NCBI RefSeq assembly: GCF_000685015.1
Contig: NZ_BAYA01000001.1
Coordinates: forward strand, 248,001 to 312,000
Source: Paraburkholderia bannensis NBRC 103871
Lineage (GTDB): Bacteria; Pseudomonadota; Gammaproteobacteria; Burkholderiales; Burkholderiaceae
DNA: 64,000 nucleotides
Direction: 5' to 3'
The notes under the pieces are model-generated. The model did no database searches and was not told where the DNA came from. It saw only the letters and a program-made list of their open reading frames with translations. The translations under genes and the position numbers were made by a program. Below are positions 51,370 through 61,406 of this stretch, in pieces; the first letter of the stretch is position 1, and every line of letters starts with the position of its first letter.

Positions 51370-53127
51370 ATGACTTCGAGCAATACCCAAAGCCCCCTCG
51401 ACGCGATCGCTAACGACGCCCTCGGTCTCGACGCTGCTGCCGCCGCTTCCACGGAAGCCCCCGCGCAAGCCGCCGACGCACCCGCAGGCCCGACGTTCGA
51501 ATCGCTCGGTCTGTCGCCGGAGATCGTCTCCGCGCTGATCGCAGCGGGCTACAAGGCTCCGACGCCCGTTCAGGAACGCGCCATTCCTGCCGGCATCGCG
51601 GGCCGCGACCTGCTGGTCTCCAGCCCGACCGGTTCGGGCAAGACCGCAGCCTTCATGCTGCCGGCCATCGAGCGCTTCGCGCAGATGCAAAAGGCACAAG
51701 CCGCACAACCGCGTGAGCCGCGCCCGCAAGGCGCTGCCGCTCAAGGCCAGCAAGGCCGCTCGCGCCGTCCGCAACAACCCGTCGCCCGTCCGGGCCTGCT
51801 CGTTCTCACGCCCACGCGTGAGCTCGCCATGCAGGTGACGACGGCCGCCGCGAACTACGGCAAGCATCTGCGCCGTCTGCGCACCGTCAGCATCCTGGGC
51901 GGCGTGGCCTACGGCCAGCAGCTCATGCTGCTCGCGAAGAACCCCGAGATTCTCGTGGCGACCCCGGGCCGTCTGCTCGACCACCTCGAGCGCGGCCGTA
52001 TCGACCTGTCCGAACTCAAGATGCTCGTGCTCGACGAAGCCGACCGCATGCTGGACATGGGCTTCATCGACGACATCGACACGATCGTCGCCGCTACGCC
52101 GGAAACGCGTCAAACGATGCTGTTCTCGGCCACGCTCGACGGCAAGATCGCCGCTGTGACCGGCCGCCTGCTGAAGGATCCGGAACGCATCGAGATCGTG
52201 CGCAAGGTCGAAGCCGCTTCGAACATCGCGCAAACCGTGCATTACGTGGACGACCGCGATCACAAGGATCGTCTGCTCGACCACCTGCTGCGCGACGAGA
52301 AGCTCGACCAGGCTGTCGTGTTCACGGCAACCAAGATGGACGCCGACCAGCTGGCCGGCAAGCTTGCCGACGCCGGTTTCGAAACGGCTGCCCTGCACGG
52401 CGACCTGCCGCAAGGCGCGCGTAACCGCACGATCCGTGCGCTGCGCGAGCGTCGCGTGCGCGTGCTGGTGGCAACGGACGTCGCTGCTCGCGGTATCGAC
52501 ATCCCGGGCATCACGCACGTGTTCAACTACGACCTGCCGAAGTTCGCGGAAGACTACGTCCACCGTATCGGCCGTACGGGCCGTGCGGGCCGTTCGGGCA
52601 CGGCTGTGAGCCTCGTGCACCACGCCGAGCAAGGCGCGCTCAAGCGCATCGAGCGTTTCGTGCGCGGCACGCTGCCGGTCAACGTCGTCGAAGGTTTCGA
52701 GCCGCGCAAGGCGCCGCCCGCAAACCGTGGCTTTGGCGGCCGTGGCCGTCCGGGCGGCGGCAACGGCGGCGGTGGCCGTCGCTTCGGCAGCGGTAGCGGC
52801 AAGCCGGGTGGCTACGGCAACAACCGTGGCGGCGAGCGCAGCTTCGGCGACCGCAACAGCAACGGCGGCGAACGCAGCTTCGGCGACCGTAACAACAACG
52901 GCGGCGATCGCAACGGCAACAGCTGGGGCAACCGCTCGGAAAACTCGCGCGGCGGCTACGGCCAGCAACGTGAAGGCGGCTACGGCGCATCGCGCCGCGA
53001 AGGCGGCGGCAACGATCGTGGCGGCTACGGCCAGCCGCGCGGCGAAGGCTTCGGCGGCCGCTCGCGTGAAGGCGGCTACGGCGCACGCCGCAACGACGGC
53101 CCGCGTGGCGCACGTCGCGACAGCTAA
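51370..53127 (+). CDS. rhlE: RhlE-type DEAD-box RNA helicase with RG/GGY-rich tail
   Basis: This ATP-dependent RNA helicase likely acts in ribosome assembly or RNA decay. From the ATG at 51370 it has 585 residues. Motifs in order: Q motif PTPVQERAIP, motif I SPTGSGKTAAF, PTRELAMQ, ATPGRLLDHLE, DEADRMLDMGF (DEAD), SATLDG, and HRIGRTGRAGRSG (motif VI). The N-terminal 45 residues are Ala-rich. The last about 140 residues (from near 52700) are Arg/Gly/Asn/Tyr-rich with GGERSFGDRN and GGYG repeats, an RNA-binding, phase-separating type of tail. RhlE versus another DEAD paralogue is judged by motif style only. Confidence 0.9.
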   Translation: MTSSNTQSPLDAIANDALGLDAAAAASTEAPAQAADAPAGPTFESLGLSPEIVSALIAAGYKAPTPVQERAIPAGIAGRDLLVSSPTGSGKTAAFMLPAIERFAQMQKAQAAQPREPRPQGAAAQGQQGRSRRPQQPVARPGLLVLTPTRELAMQVTTAAANYGKHLRRLRTVSILGGVAYGQQLMLLAKNPEILVATPGRLLDHLERGRIDLSELKMLVLDEADRMLDMGFIDDIDTIVAATPETRQTMLFSATLDGKIAAVTGRLLKDPERIEIVRKVEAASNIAQTVHYVDDRDHKDRLLDHLLRDEKLDQAVVFTATKMDADQLAGKLADAGFETAALHGDLPQGARNRTIRALRERRVRVLVATDVAARGIDIPGITHVFNYDLPKFAEDYVHRIGRTGRAGRSGTAVSLVHHAEQGALKRIERFVRGTLPVNVVEGFEPRKAPPANRGFGGRGRPGGGNGGGGRRFGSGSGKPGGYGNNRGGERSFGDRNSNGGERSFGDRNNNGGDRNGNSWGNRSENSRGGYGQQREGGYGASRREGGGNDRGGYGQPRGEGFGGRSREGGYGARRNDGPRGARRDS

Positions 53128-53205
53128 GCCAATGCGCTGACCTCGCAATGATGCGGGCGGAATGAAGGTTCCGCCTGTCTCACGCGAGTCACGATCGGCA
53201 GATAG

Positions 53206-53238
53206 AAAGACCGGTGCTCAAGCACCGGTCTTTTTTTT
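53206..53238 (+). terminator. Intrinsic terminator after the DEAD-box helicase
   Basis: A perfect stem (AAAGACCGGTGCT / AGCACCGGTCTTT) with a two-base loop is followed by eight T residues in total, 80 bp after the stop. Very strong. Confidence 0.93.
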
Positions 53239-53322
53239 GCCTGTACGTACCATTTCACGATACGAAAAACCTTTTTCCTTGGTAAAAAATCGTGTTGCGT
53301 GGCACAAACACCCCCATTGCAA

Positions 53323-53345
53323 GATGGAAAACGACGTTTCCCATC
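53323..53345. promoter_or_regulatory. 23-bp palindrome, operator candidate upstream of aceA
   Basis: The arms GATGGAAAACG / CGTTTCCCATC pair at 10 of 11 positions around a central A. The GGAAA-N-TTTCC style resembles the enterobacterial IclR operator of aceBAK, but no iclR gene is in the window. It lies about 230 bp before the aceA start in an A/T-rich stretch. Confidence 0.55.
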
Positions 53346-53439
53346 GCGAAATGTACCAAATAAATACTTGAATTTATTGAATTAAAAAACAAACAATTGT
53401 CCCATTGCCGGTCTGTTGCACAGCGGTCGATTTGCCTAG

Positions 53440-53455
53440 ACTCTTATATAAGAGT
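53440..53455. promoter_or_regulatory. 16-bp perfect palindrome upstream of aceA
   Basis: ACTCTTATATAAGAGT is a perfect inverted repeat about 120 bp before the aceA ATG. Its TATATAA core could also serve as a -10. It is a likely regulator binding site near the aceA promoter. The remaining 53239-53574 sequence is A/T-rich and non-coding. Confidence 0.6.
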
Positions 53456-53574
53456 TCGCGAACCGCAGCGCGCCTTGCAACGCACCGGGACGCAGGCTTC
53501 ACGAAGTTCAGCAGCTCAGCAGTTCCGATCAGCGGTTCACCTACCAGGCCATCAGGACACAGAAGGAGCTCACC

Positions 53575-54891
<1,317 letters not shown>

Positions 54892-55095
54892 GAGCAGGAA
54901 ACGAGCTAATGCGGGGGCGAGCCGTCTGCGCGCTAGCCTTGTGTTGGCCTCGTGATGGCCGATGGTGCGGTTGTTTCAGCGTGGGGGGCGGCAACGGTGG
55001 CCGGCGTGCGAGTCCTTGGCGGGACGCGCCGGCTGCCGTTGCCGCTGTAGTACCCGATGCCTGGGTACCTGGGTATCTGGCCGAAGCAGCCGCCG

Positions 55096-55530
55096 CTAGC
55101 GATACACGATCACTGGAATCTTCGTATGGGTCAGCACGCGCTGGGTCTCGCTGCCGATGAGCAGGCTGCCCAGCCCGCGCCGCCCGTGCGAGGCCATGAA
55201 GATTACGTCGCAGCCGCAGTTTTCGGCGGCTTCGATGATGCCGAGGTACGGCGAGGGATGGACGCTCACGCAGCTGTCACAACTCACGCCCACGCTGCGC
55301 GCCGCCTCCTCCACCTCGTCCAGATGCGCGCGTGCTTCGCGCTCGCTGCGCGTCTGGAAATCGCCGGGCAGTTCGATCACGACATCGGCGTAGGGCGAGT
55401 AGGGATATTGCGGCAGGCAGGCGTAGGCCGTGATTTGCGCGCCCACCGTGCGCGCAAGGTCGATCGCGCCGTCGATGGCCTTTTTCGACAGATCCGAGCC
55501 GTCGGTCGGAACGAGGATGTGCTTGAACAT
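55096..55530 (-). CDS. Universal stress protein (UspA family)
   Basis: This 144-residue single-domain USP starts MFKHILVPTDGSDLSKKAID. The ATP-binding loop near the C-terminus reads ASHG then nine residues then GS (ASHGRRGLGSLLIGSE), the usual G-x2-G-x9-G-S pattern with the first Gly replaced by Ala. The family binds ATP or AMP and supports survival under stress; no specific substrate can be given. GGAGGGC lies just before the ATG. It is transcribed towards aceA, 149 bp downstream of the LysR gene. Confidence 0.95.
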   Translation of the reverse strand: MFKHILVPTDGSDLSKKAIDGAIDLARTVGAQITAYACLPQYPYSPYADVVIELPGDFQTRSEREARAHLDEVEEAARSVGVSCDSCVSVHPSPYLGIIEAAENCGCDVIFMASHGRRGLGSLLIGSETQRVLTHTKIPVIVYR

Positions 55531-55679
55531 GGCGCCCTCCGTGTGCGTCTGGGGCTGCGGGCCGGCCTCATTTCGATTGTAGTGCGCGAAGAAGCGCCGC
55601 AACTCCGGCCTACGGGCTTCTCCGCATAGTGGAAACGCGCAGTCCGGCGCCGCGCCAGGCGAGCTCGCGGCGAGCCGCC

Positions 55680-56588
55680 TCAGTCCTGGCCCCAGTAACC
55701 CGGTTGACCGTAGGTATGCTTGAGATAGTCGAGAAAGAGGCGCACGCGCAGCGGCAGATGGCGGCGCTGCGGAAACACGGCATGGATGCCGATGGGCGGC
55801 GCGGCGTAGGCGTCGAGCACGCTCGCGAGCCGGCCCGCCGCGATATCGTCGCCGACTTCCCACCACGAGCGCCACGCGAGGCCGTGGCCTTCGAGACACC
55901 ATTCGTGCAGCACCGCCCCGTCCGAGCACTCCATCGTGCCGGACACCCGGATCTGCACCACCTTGCCCTCTTCCTGGAACGTCCAGCCGCGCTGCTGATT
56001 CAGGCTCGCGCCGAACGCGAGGCAGTTATGGCGCGCGAGATCGGCGGGCGTGTCCGGTGCGCCGCGCCGCGACAGATACGCGGGCGACGCTACCACCACG
56101 CGCCGGTTTTCACCGAGCTTGAGCGACACCAGCGACGAATCGGGCAGTTCGCCCAGGCGCACCGCGCAGTCGAAACCTTCGTTGACCAGATCGACGAGAC
56201 GGTCGGACAGATCGAGCGTGATCGTCACGTCCGGGTGCGCGGTCGTGAAATCGGGCACGAGCGGCGCGACGTGACGCCGCCCGAAACCCGCCGGTGCGGA
56301 CACGCGCAAGTGCCCGCTCGCCTTGACGCCGCCCGCGGAAACGCTCGCCTCCGCGTTCTGCAGTTCGTGGATGATGCGCTGGCAATCTTCGAGAAATGCC
56401 GATCCTTCGAAGGTCAACGTGAGCCGACGCGTCGTGCGCACGAGCAGCTTCACGCCCAGGCGCTCCTCCAGCGCGTCGATGCGCCGGCCGATGATCGCGG
56501 GCGCGACGCCCTCGGCCTGGGCGGCGGCGGAAAGGCTGCCCTTCGCGGCAACGGTAGCGAAGGTTTCAATCTGTTTGAAGCGATCCAT
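55680..56588 (-). CDS. LysR-family transcriptional regulator
   Basis: This DNA-binding regulator has 302 residues. The N-terminal winged HTH (MDRFKQIETFATVAAKGSLS, about residues 1-60) is followed by a periplasmic-binding-like effector domain (about 88-295, from ASGHLRVSAPAGFGRRHVAP). The subgroup is that of CrgA/DsdC-like proteins. An upstream in-frame ATG (56612) would add eight residues; MDRF is the usual start in this subgroup. It is divergent from the dehalogenase gene across 141 bp that hold an 18-bp palindrome, so it probably controls the dehalogenase-aceB unit and itself. Confidence 0.92.
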   Translation of the reverse strand: MDRFKQIETFATVAAKGSLSAAAQAEGVAPAIIGRRIDALEERLGVKLLVRTTRRLTLTFEGSAFLEDCQRIIHELQNAEASVSAGGVKASGHLRVSAPAGFGRRHVAPLVPDFTTAHPDVTITLDLSDRLVDLVNEGFDCAVRLGELPDSSLVSLKLGENRRVVVASPAYLSRRGAPDTPADLARHNCLAFGASLNQQRGWTFQEEGKVVQIRVSGTMECSDGAVLHEWCLEGHGLAWRSWWEVGDDIAAGRLASVLDAYAAPPIGIHAVFPQRRHLPLRVRLFLDYLKHTYGQPGYWGQD

Positions 56589-56645
56589 GAGCACGCCTGT
56601 AGCAGAAAACATGAGGTCGGCGCCCAGATTAGGTGGGTAAAAGTA

Positions 56646-56663
56646 AAAGATCAAGTGATCTTT
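56646..56663. promoter_or_regulatory. 18-bp palindrome between lysR and the dehalogenase gene
   Basis: AAAGATCA-AG-TGATCTTT is a perfect inverted repeat, 58 bp from the LysR start codon and 67 bp before the dehalogenase ATG. It lies immediately upstream of the promoter candidate, the usual activator position. Confidence 0.65.
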
Positions 56664-56670
56664 CCCGACT

Positions 56671-56699
56671 TTTTCCACCATTGCACTCATGAATACAAT
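56671..56699 (+). promoter_or_regulatory. Promoter candidate for the dehalogenase-aceB unit
   Basis: TTTTCC (56671-56676) and TACAAT (56694-56699) are 17 bp apart. The weak -35 and an adjacent palindrome fit an activator-dependent promoter. Confidence 0.4.
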
Positions 56700-56729
56700 G
56701 CTCCTCGACCTCTTATGGAGTGCAAGGCT

Positions 56730-57506
56730 ATGTCGGCCACAACGACAATCCACCATCCCAAGGCAGTGATATTCGACGCGTACGGCACGCTTTTCGACGT
56801 GCACTCGGTTGTCGCCGCCGCCGAGCAGATGTTCCCCGCCCAGGGCGAGGCGCTGTCGCAGCTCTGGCGTCTCAAGCAGATCGAGTACACGCAGCTGCGC
56901 ACGCTGTCGGATACGGCAGGTGCACGCTACAAGCCGTTCTGGGAGATCACGCTCGACGCGCTGCGCTACGCGGCGCGCCGTCTGAACCTGCCGCTCACGG
57001 GTGCGGGCGAAAAGCGCCTGATGGACGAATACGCCTGCCTCTCCGCCTTCCCCGATGTGCTGCCCGTGCTGCGCCGTCTGCGCGAGCCGCGGGAAGGCGG
57101 CTCGCGTCTGGGTCTCGCGATTCTCTCGAACGGCAATCCGCAGATGCTCGACATCGCCGTGAAGAGCGCTGGCATGAACGGCCTCTTCGATCACGTGCTG
57201 TCGGTCGATGCGGTGCGCGCCTACAAGCCATCGGCAGCGGCCTACTCGCTCGGCACCAACGCATTCGACGCCGCGCCGCGCGACATCGTCTTCGTGTCGT
57301 CGAACGGCTGGGACGCCGCGGGAGCCGGCTGGTTTGGCTACACCACGTTCTGGATCAATCGCCAGCGGCTGCCCGCCGAAGAACTGGGCGTCGCGCCGCA
57401 CGGCACCGGCGGCGGCATGGCCGAACTCGCCACCTTTCTTGCTTCACTTTCCGACACCGCCGCAACCGCCGAACGAAGCCGCCCCCGCCCCAGCCCGGGC
57501 GCATGA
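56730..57506 (+). CDS. Type II haloacid dehalogenase (HAD superfamily)
   Basis: L-2-haloacid dehalogenases hydrolyse 2-haloacids to 2-hydroxyacids. The 258 residues show the nucleophile motif VIFDAYGTLFDVHSV (first Asp near residue 16), ILSNGNPQMLD (motif II Ser), the Lys in VDAVRAYKPSAAAY, and FVSSNGWDAAGAGWFGYTTFW. This is the L-DEX/DehII pattern and not the phosphatase HAD pattern. GGAG (56717-56720) lies 9 nt before the ATG. An alternative ATG 15 bp upstream lacks such a site. aceB follows after 71 bp, so glycolate made from haloacetate could feed glyoxylate metabolism. The natural substrate is unproved. Confidence 0.88.
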   Translation: MSATTTIHHPKAVIFDAYGTLFDVHSVVAAAEQMFPAQGEALSQLWRLKQIEYTQLRTLSDTAGARYKPFWEITLDALRYAARRLNLPLTGAGEKRLMDEYACLSAFPDVLPVLRRLREPREGGSRLGLAILSNGNPQMLDIAVKSAGMNGLFDHVLSVDAVRAYKPSAAAYSLGTNAFDAAPRDIVFVSSNGWDAAGAGWFGYTTFWINRQRLPAEELGVAPHGTGGGMAELATFLASLSDTAATAERSRPRPSPGA

Positions 57507-57577
57507 CGGCAGCGTTCAGCCAGCACGGTAATAACAACACCCACGCATTCCAATCTGACCGACCAAGGAGTTAGCAA

Positions 57578-59170
57578 ATGGCGAACACGTTGCAACTGCC
57601 GCAAGGCATGCAGATCACGGCCGAGATCCAACCCGGCTTCGAACAGATCCTCACGCCCGAGGCGCTCGAACTCGTTGCGAAGCTGCACCGCGCATTCGAG
57701 CCCCGTCGTCAGGAATTGCTGAAGGCGCGCGTCGAGCGCACGAAGCGCCTTGACGCAGGCGAGCGCCCTGACTTCCTCGCGGAAACGAAGTCGATCCGCG
57801 AAGGCGACTGGAAGATCGCGGCGCTGCCGAAGGATCTCGAATGCCGCCGCGTGGAAATCACCGGCCCGGTCGAGCGCAAGATGATCATCAACGCGCTGAA
57901 TTCGGGCGCGGATTCCTACATGACCGACTTCGAGGATTCGAACGCGCCGAACTGGGACAACCAGATCACCGGCCAGATCAACCTCAAGGACGCCGTGCGC
58001 CGCACGATTTCGCTGGAACAGAACGGCAAGTCGTACCAGCTCAACGACAAGATCGCCACGCTGATCGTGCGTCCGCGCGGCTGGCACCTCGACGAAAAGC
58101 ACGTCACCGTCGACGGTCAACGCGTGTCGGGCGGTATCTTCGACTTCGCACTCTTCCTTTTCCACAACGCGAAGGAACTGATCTCGCGCGGCAGCGGCCC
58201 GTACTTCTATCTGCCGAAGATGGAAAGCCACCTCGAAGCGCGCCTGTGGAACGACATCTTCGTCGCGGCGCAGGAAGGCGTGGGCATCCCGCGTGGCACG
58301 ATCCGCGCGACCGTGCTGGTCGAGACGATCCTCGCCGCCTTCGAAATGGACGAAATCCTCTATGAGCTGCGCGAGCACAGCTCGGGCCTCAACGCTGGCC
58401 GCTGGGACTACATCTTCTCGGCGATCAAGAAGTTCAAGAAGGACGCGGACTTCTGCCTCGCCGATCGTTCGCAGATCACGATGACGGTGCCGTTCATGCG
58501 CGCCTATGCGCTCGAACTGCTCAAGACCTGCCACAAGCGCAACGCGCCGGCGATCGGCGGCATGAGCGCGCTCATTCCGATCAAGAACGACGCGGCGGCC
58601 AACGACAAGGCGATGGGCGGCGTGCGCTCGGACAAGGCACGCGATGCGGGCGACGGCTACGACGGCGGCTGGGTTGCGCACCCGGGTCTCGTGCCCATCG
58701 CGATGGAAGAGTTCGTGAAGGTGCTCGGCGACAAGCCGAATCAGATCGGCAAGCAGCGCCCCGACGTCAACGTGACGGGCAAGGACCTGATGGACTTCCG
58801 CCCGGAAGCGCCGATCACCGAAGCCGGTCTGCGCAACAACATCAACGTCGGCATCCACTACCTGGGTTCGTGGCTCGCGGGCAATGGCTGCGTGCCGATC
58901 CACAACCTGATGGAAGACGCCGCAACGGCTGAGATCTCGCGCTCGCAGGTGTGGCAGTGGATCCGCTCGCCCAAGGGCAAGCTCGAAGACGGCCGCAAGG
59001 TCACGGCAGAACTCGTGCGCGGACTGATCGCGCAGGAGCTGGACAAGGTGAAGGCGTCGGTGGGCGGCGATACCAAGCCGTACGATCGCGCGGCGCAGAT
59101 CTTCGAACAGATGTCGACGTCGGAGAACTTCGTCGAATTCCTGACGCTGCCGCTGTACGAAGAGATCTAA
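57578..59170 (+). CDS. aceB: Malate synthase A
   Basis: AceB condenses glyoxylate with acetyl-CoA to malate, the second glyoxylate-shunt step. The 530 residues are typical of the A isoform. Visible are [12 protein letters not shown] (active-site acidic residues), [30 protein letters not shown] and the C-terminal [19 protein letters not shown] with the catalytic Asp. AAGGAG precedes the ATG by 8 nt. It is the second gene after the LysR-controlled promoter region and ends at a strong terminator. Confidence 0.98.
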   Translation: MANTLQLPQGMQITAEIQPGFEQILTPEALELVAKLHRAFEPRRQELLKARVERTKRLDAGERPDFLAETKSIREGDWKIAALPKDLECRRVEITGPVERKMIINALNSGADSYMTDFEDSNAPNWDNQITGQINLKDAVRRTISLEQNGKSYQLNDKIATLIVRPRGWHLDEKHVTVDGQRVSGGIFDFALFLFHNAKELISRGSGPYFYLPKMESHLEARLWNDIFVAAQEGVGIPRGTIRATVLVETILAAFEMDEILYELREHSSGLNAGRWDYIFSAIKKFKKDADFCLADRSQITMTVPFMRAYALELLKTCHKRNAPAIGGMSALIPIKNDAAANDKAMGGVRSDKARDAGDGYDGGWVAHPGLVPIAMEEFVKVLGDKPNQIGKQRPDVNVTGKDLMDFRPEAPITEAGLRNNINVGIHYLGSWLAGNGCVPIHNLMEDAATAEISRSQVWQWIRSPKGKLEDGRKVTAELVRGLIAQELDKVKASVGGDTKPYDRAAQIFEQMSTSENFVEFLTLPLYEEI

Positions 59171-59226
59171 GTACTTGTTGATCGCCTGAAATGTTAAGGC
59201 GATGAAGGGATGTCAAAAAGGATGTC

Positions 59227-59264
59227 AAAAGGCCCAGCGGATGCGAGTCCGCCGGGCCTTTTTT
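59227..59264. terminator. Bidirectional intrinsic terminator after aceB
   Basis: The stem AAAAGGCCCAGCGGA / TCCGCCGGGCCTTTT (one mismatch) with a 6-base loop is followed by a T-run. It lies between convergent aceB and the GGCT-like gene and has suitable tracts on both strands. Confidence 0.9.
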
Positions 59265-59278
59265 ATGTGCAGACGCAT

Positions 59279-59680
59279 TTAGCGCGCGAGACGATGGGCG
59301 ATCCAGTCGCCGCCGTGGATCTGCGGAAGACCTTGTGCCGCGCGTTGCGTCACCGGGTAGAACAGGCATTCGATCTGCGCGCCCTGCACGTCCACATTCA
59401 CCTGGCACGACAGAAACTCGCCTTCGACGCCGGGATGCACCTCCTCGATTTCGTCCAGCACGGGCACGAGCGCTTCGTCGATTTCGTAGACGTCGCCGAG
59501 CACCGGCGCGGCCTGCGCATCGGCGATCATGCCCGGATAGCGGCCGAAATCGTACAGTCGCCCCGCCACGCTCGACTGGCCGACAAGGCGCGGTTCGCGG
59601 ATCGCGTGACGCGCCGCTGCGAGCGTGATGTCGTTGATTTCACCGGCGCGCAGCGTGCCGTAGACGAATACGTATTTCAT
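59279..59680 (-). CDS. Gamma-glutamylcyclotransferase-like protein (AIG2/YtfP type)
   Basis: This 133-residue protein starts MKYVFVYGTLRAGEIND, with the YGTLR substrate-loop motif. The middle has GRLYDFGRYPGMI, and a conserved acidic stretch (VLDEIEEVHPGVEG) supplies the likely catalytic Glu. The family removes gamma-glutamyl groups as 5-oxoproline, or acts on gamma-glutamylamines. The exact substrate is unknown. It is convergent with aceB and divergent from the AraC gene. Confidence 0.9.
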   Translation of the reverse strand: MKYVFVYGTLRAGEINDITLAAARHAIREPRLVGQSSVAGRLYDFGRYPGMIADAQAAPVLGDVYEIDEALVPVLDEIEEVHPGVEGEFLSCQVNVDVQGAQIECLFYPVTQRAAQGLPQIHGGDWIAHRLAR

Positions 59681-59823
59681 GCCTTGCGCTCCTGTGCGGC
59701 GGCTACCCGAATGCGGGCCGAAAAAATATCGGCAGCATTATGCTGCCTGACGCGCCTGGCGTGGGCGCATTCTCACGACGCTGTCCGCGCGACGCTGTCC
59801 GCGCGACGCCACACCCGCCTAAA

Positions 59824-60741
59824 ATGATGCCGACAGAATCGTCCGGACTCGCCATGCCCTCCGCTTCGCCACCCTTGCCGCTGGACACGTTGCCGCCCGC
59901 CGAACTCGCCGATATTCCACGCGAGTTCGAGCCGAGCAGCGAGCACCCGATTCGCGTGCGCTCGCGGCCCATGGCGGCGGGCGTGCGGATCGCGCGGCAT
60001 ACGCATGCGTGGGCGCAGCTCGCCTACGCTTCGCGCGGCGTGCTGCGCATGGCCACGCCCGGCACGACATGGATGGTGCCGCCGTCGCGTGCCATCTGGG
60101 TGCCGCCGCACGTCACGCACGAAGTGTCCATCGTCGAGGATGCGTTTTTGCGCACGCTCTATGTCGATGCGTCGGTGATTCCGCCGGGGCTGGACGCCTG
60201 TCGCGTGGTGGAGGTATCGGGGCTGCTGCGCGAGGCGATCGCCGCGTTCGACGAGCGCGCCATCGGCCCTGCGCGCGAGCGGCTACTGGGCGCGGTGGCT
60301 TTAGACGAGATCACGCGCTCCGCGCCCCTGCCGCTGGCCGTACCGATGCCCGAGGAAAAGCGGCTGCGCTCGCTGTGCGAAGCCTTGATCGCCGATCCGG
60401 CCGGGCCAGGCTCTCTCGAACATTGGGCCGCGCAGGTCGGCGCAAGCACACGCACCATCGCACGGCTGTTCCGCCAGGAACTGGGCGTGAGTTTTTCGCA
60501 GTGGCGTCAGCAGGCGATCCTCGCGCGCGCGATTCCGCTACTCAATCAGGGCAAGCCGATGTCGGTCGTCGCACAGGAGCTCGGCTATCAAAGCCAGAGT
60601 GCGTTTTCGGCGATGTTCCGGCGTGCCTTCGGCGAAAGTCCGCGCGCGTTCATTGCGCGCGGTACGGGCGAGCGCGAAGACAATCAGCGCGAAGAAGACG
60701 TGACCAACGACGAGCCGATCGCGGCGCCGCACGACGCCTGA
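59824..60741 (+). CDS. AraC-family regulator with cupin sensor domain
   Basis: The N-terminal cupin-like domain (about residues 45-140, IARHTHAWAQLAYASRGVLR and WVPPHVTHEV) and a C-terminal double HTH (about 185-290, SLEHWAAQVGASTRTIARLF and VVAQELGYQSQSAFSAMFRR) make a standard cytoplasmic AraC/XylS protein of about 305 residues. The start is uncertain: in-frame ATGs occur at 59740, 59824, 59827 and 59854, none with a good ribosome site. The C-terminal tail is acidic. The target is unknown; there is no obvious partner gene beside it. Confidence 0.85.
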   Translation: MMPTESSGLAMPSASPPLPLDTLPPAELADIPREFEPSSEHPIRVRSRPMAAGVRIARHTHAWAQLAYASRGVLRMATPGTTWMVPPSRAIWVPPHVTHEVSIVEDAFLRTLYVDASVIPPGLDACRVVEVSGLLREAIAAFDERAIGPARERLLGAVALDEITRSAPLPLAVPMPEEKRLRSLCEALIADPAGPGSLEHWAAQVGASTRTIARLFRQELGVSFSQWRQQAILARAIPLLNQGKPMSVVAQELGYQSQSAFSAMFRRAFGESPRAFIARGTGEREDNQREEDVTNDEPIAAPHDA

Positions 60742-60780
60742 TCGATTAGTCGTTCGAGAAGTCACTCAGGAAGCGGCGGC

Positions 60781-61245
60781 TCAGACCAGCCGCGTCATGT
60801 GCCGGATCGAACCCAGCCGCGCGAGTCGCGGCCCCGCCACCCGGTAGCCCATGCGCAGATAGAGCCGCGCCGCCGGGTTATCGACGAACACGCGCAGTTG
60901 CAGTTCGCGCAGGCCGCGTTCGCGCGCCCAGCGATGCGAGATGTCGAGCAGAAAGGTGCCCGCGCCGTTGCCGCGATAGCCTTCGGCGATCTGCACGTCG
61001 CGGATATGCAGCGAATCGTTCTCCTGCGTCACGCGCAGCACGCCAATGGCCTCGCCATCGAGTTCGAGAATGAAATTTTCCGATTCGCGGTAACTGGCGA
61101 GAAAAAGATCGCCGCGCCAGATCAGATGATGCCGCTGGTAGTAGCCGCCCATGTTGCGGCGCGTAAGCGCCTCAGCGAACTCGAAGTCGTCCATGGAGGC
61201 GTGGCGCAACTGGAAGCGCGACGGAATGTCGTTCGGTGCGAACAT
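60781..61245 (-). CDS. GNAT-family N-acetyltransferase
   Basis: From the ATG at 61245 the product has 154 residues (MFAPNDIPSRFQLRHASMDD). GNAT features: VLRVTQENDSLHIRDVQIAEGYRGNGAGTFLLD with the RGNGAG acetyl-CoA loop, and NPAARLYLRMGYRVAG in the last third. The substrate is unknown. The frame continues 27 codons upstream without family residues. It is convergent with the AraC gene and lies next to the tRNA array terminator. Confidence 0.88.
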   Translation of the reverse strand: MFAPNDIPSRFQLRHASMDDFEFAEALTRRNMGGYYQRHHLIWRGDLFLASYRESENFILELDGEAIGVLRVTQENDSLHIRDVQIAEGYRGNGAGTFLLDISHRWARERGLRELQLRVFVDNPAARLYLRMGYRVAGPRLARLGSIRHMTRLV

Positions 61246-61406
61246 GGCAATCAGGCGGCAAATAAGGCGGCTATCGCGAAAATTCGAGGTTTCGACAACG
61301 CTACGATAACGCGCGAGCGCAGGCAATGGCCGTTTGTCCGTACTGACAGGAAATGTCGCGAGCGGCGACGGAATGAAGATCGAGAGAAGAACGAGAGGAG
61401 AAATAG

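Noticed and set aside
55629..56729. Upstream extension of the dehalogenase reading frame across the LysR gene
   Set aside because: The extra residues have no family similarity, lie opposite LysR, and a good ribosome site marks the start at 56730.
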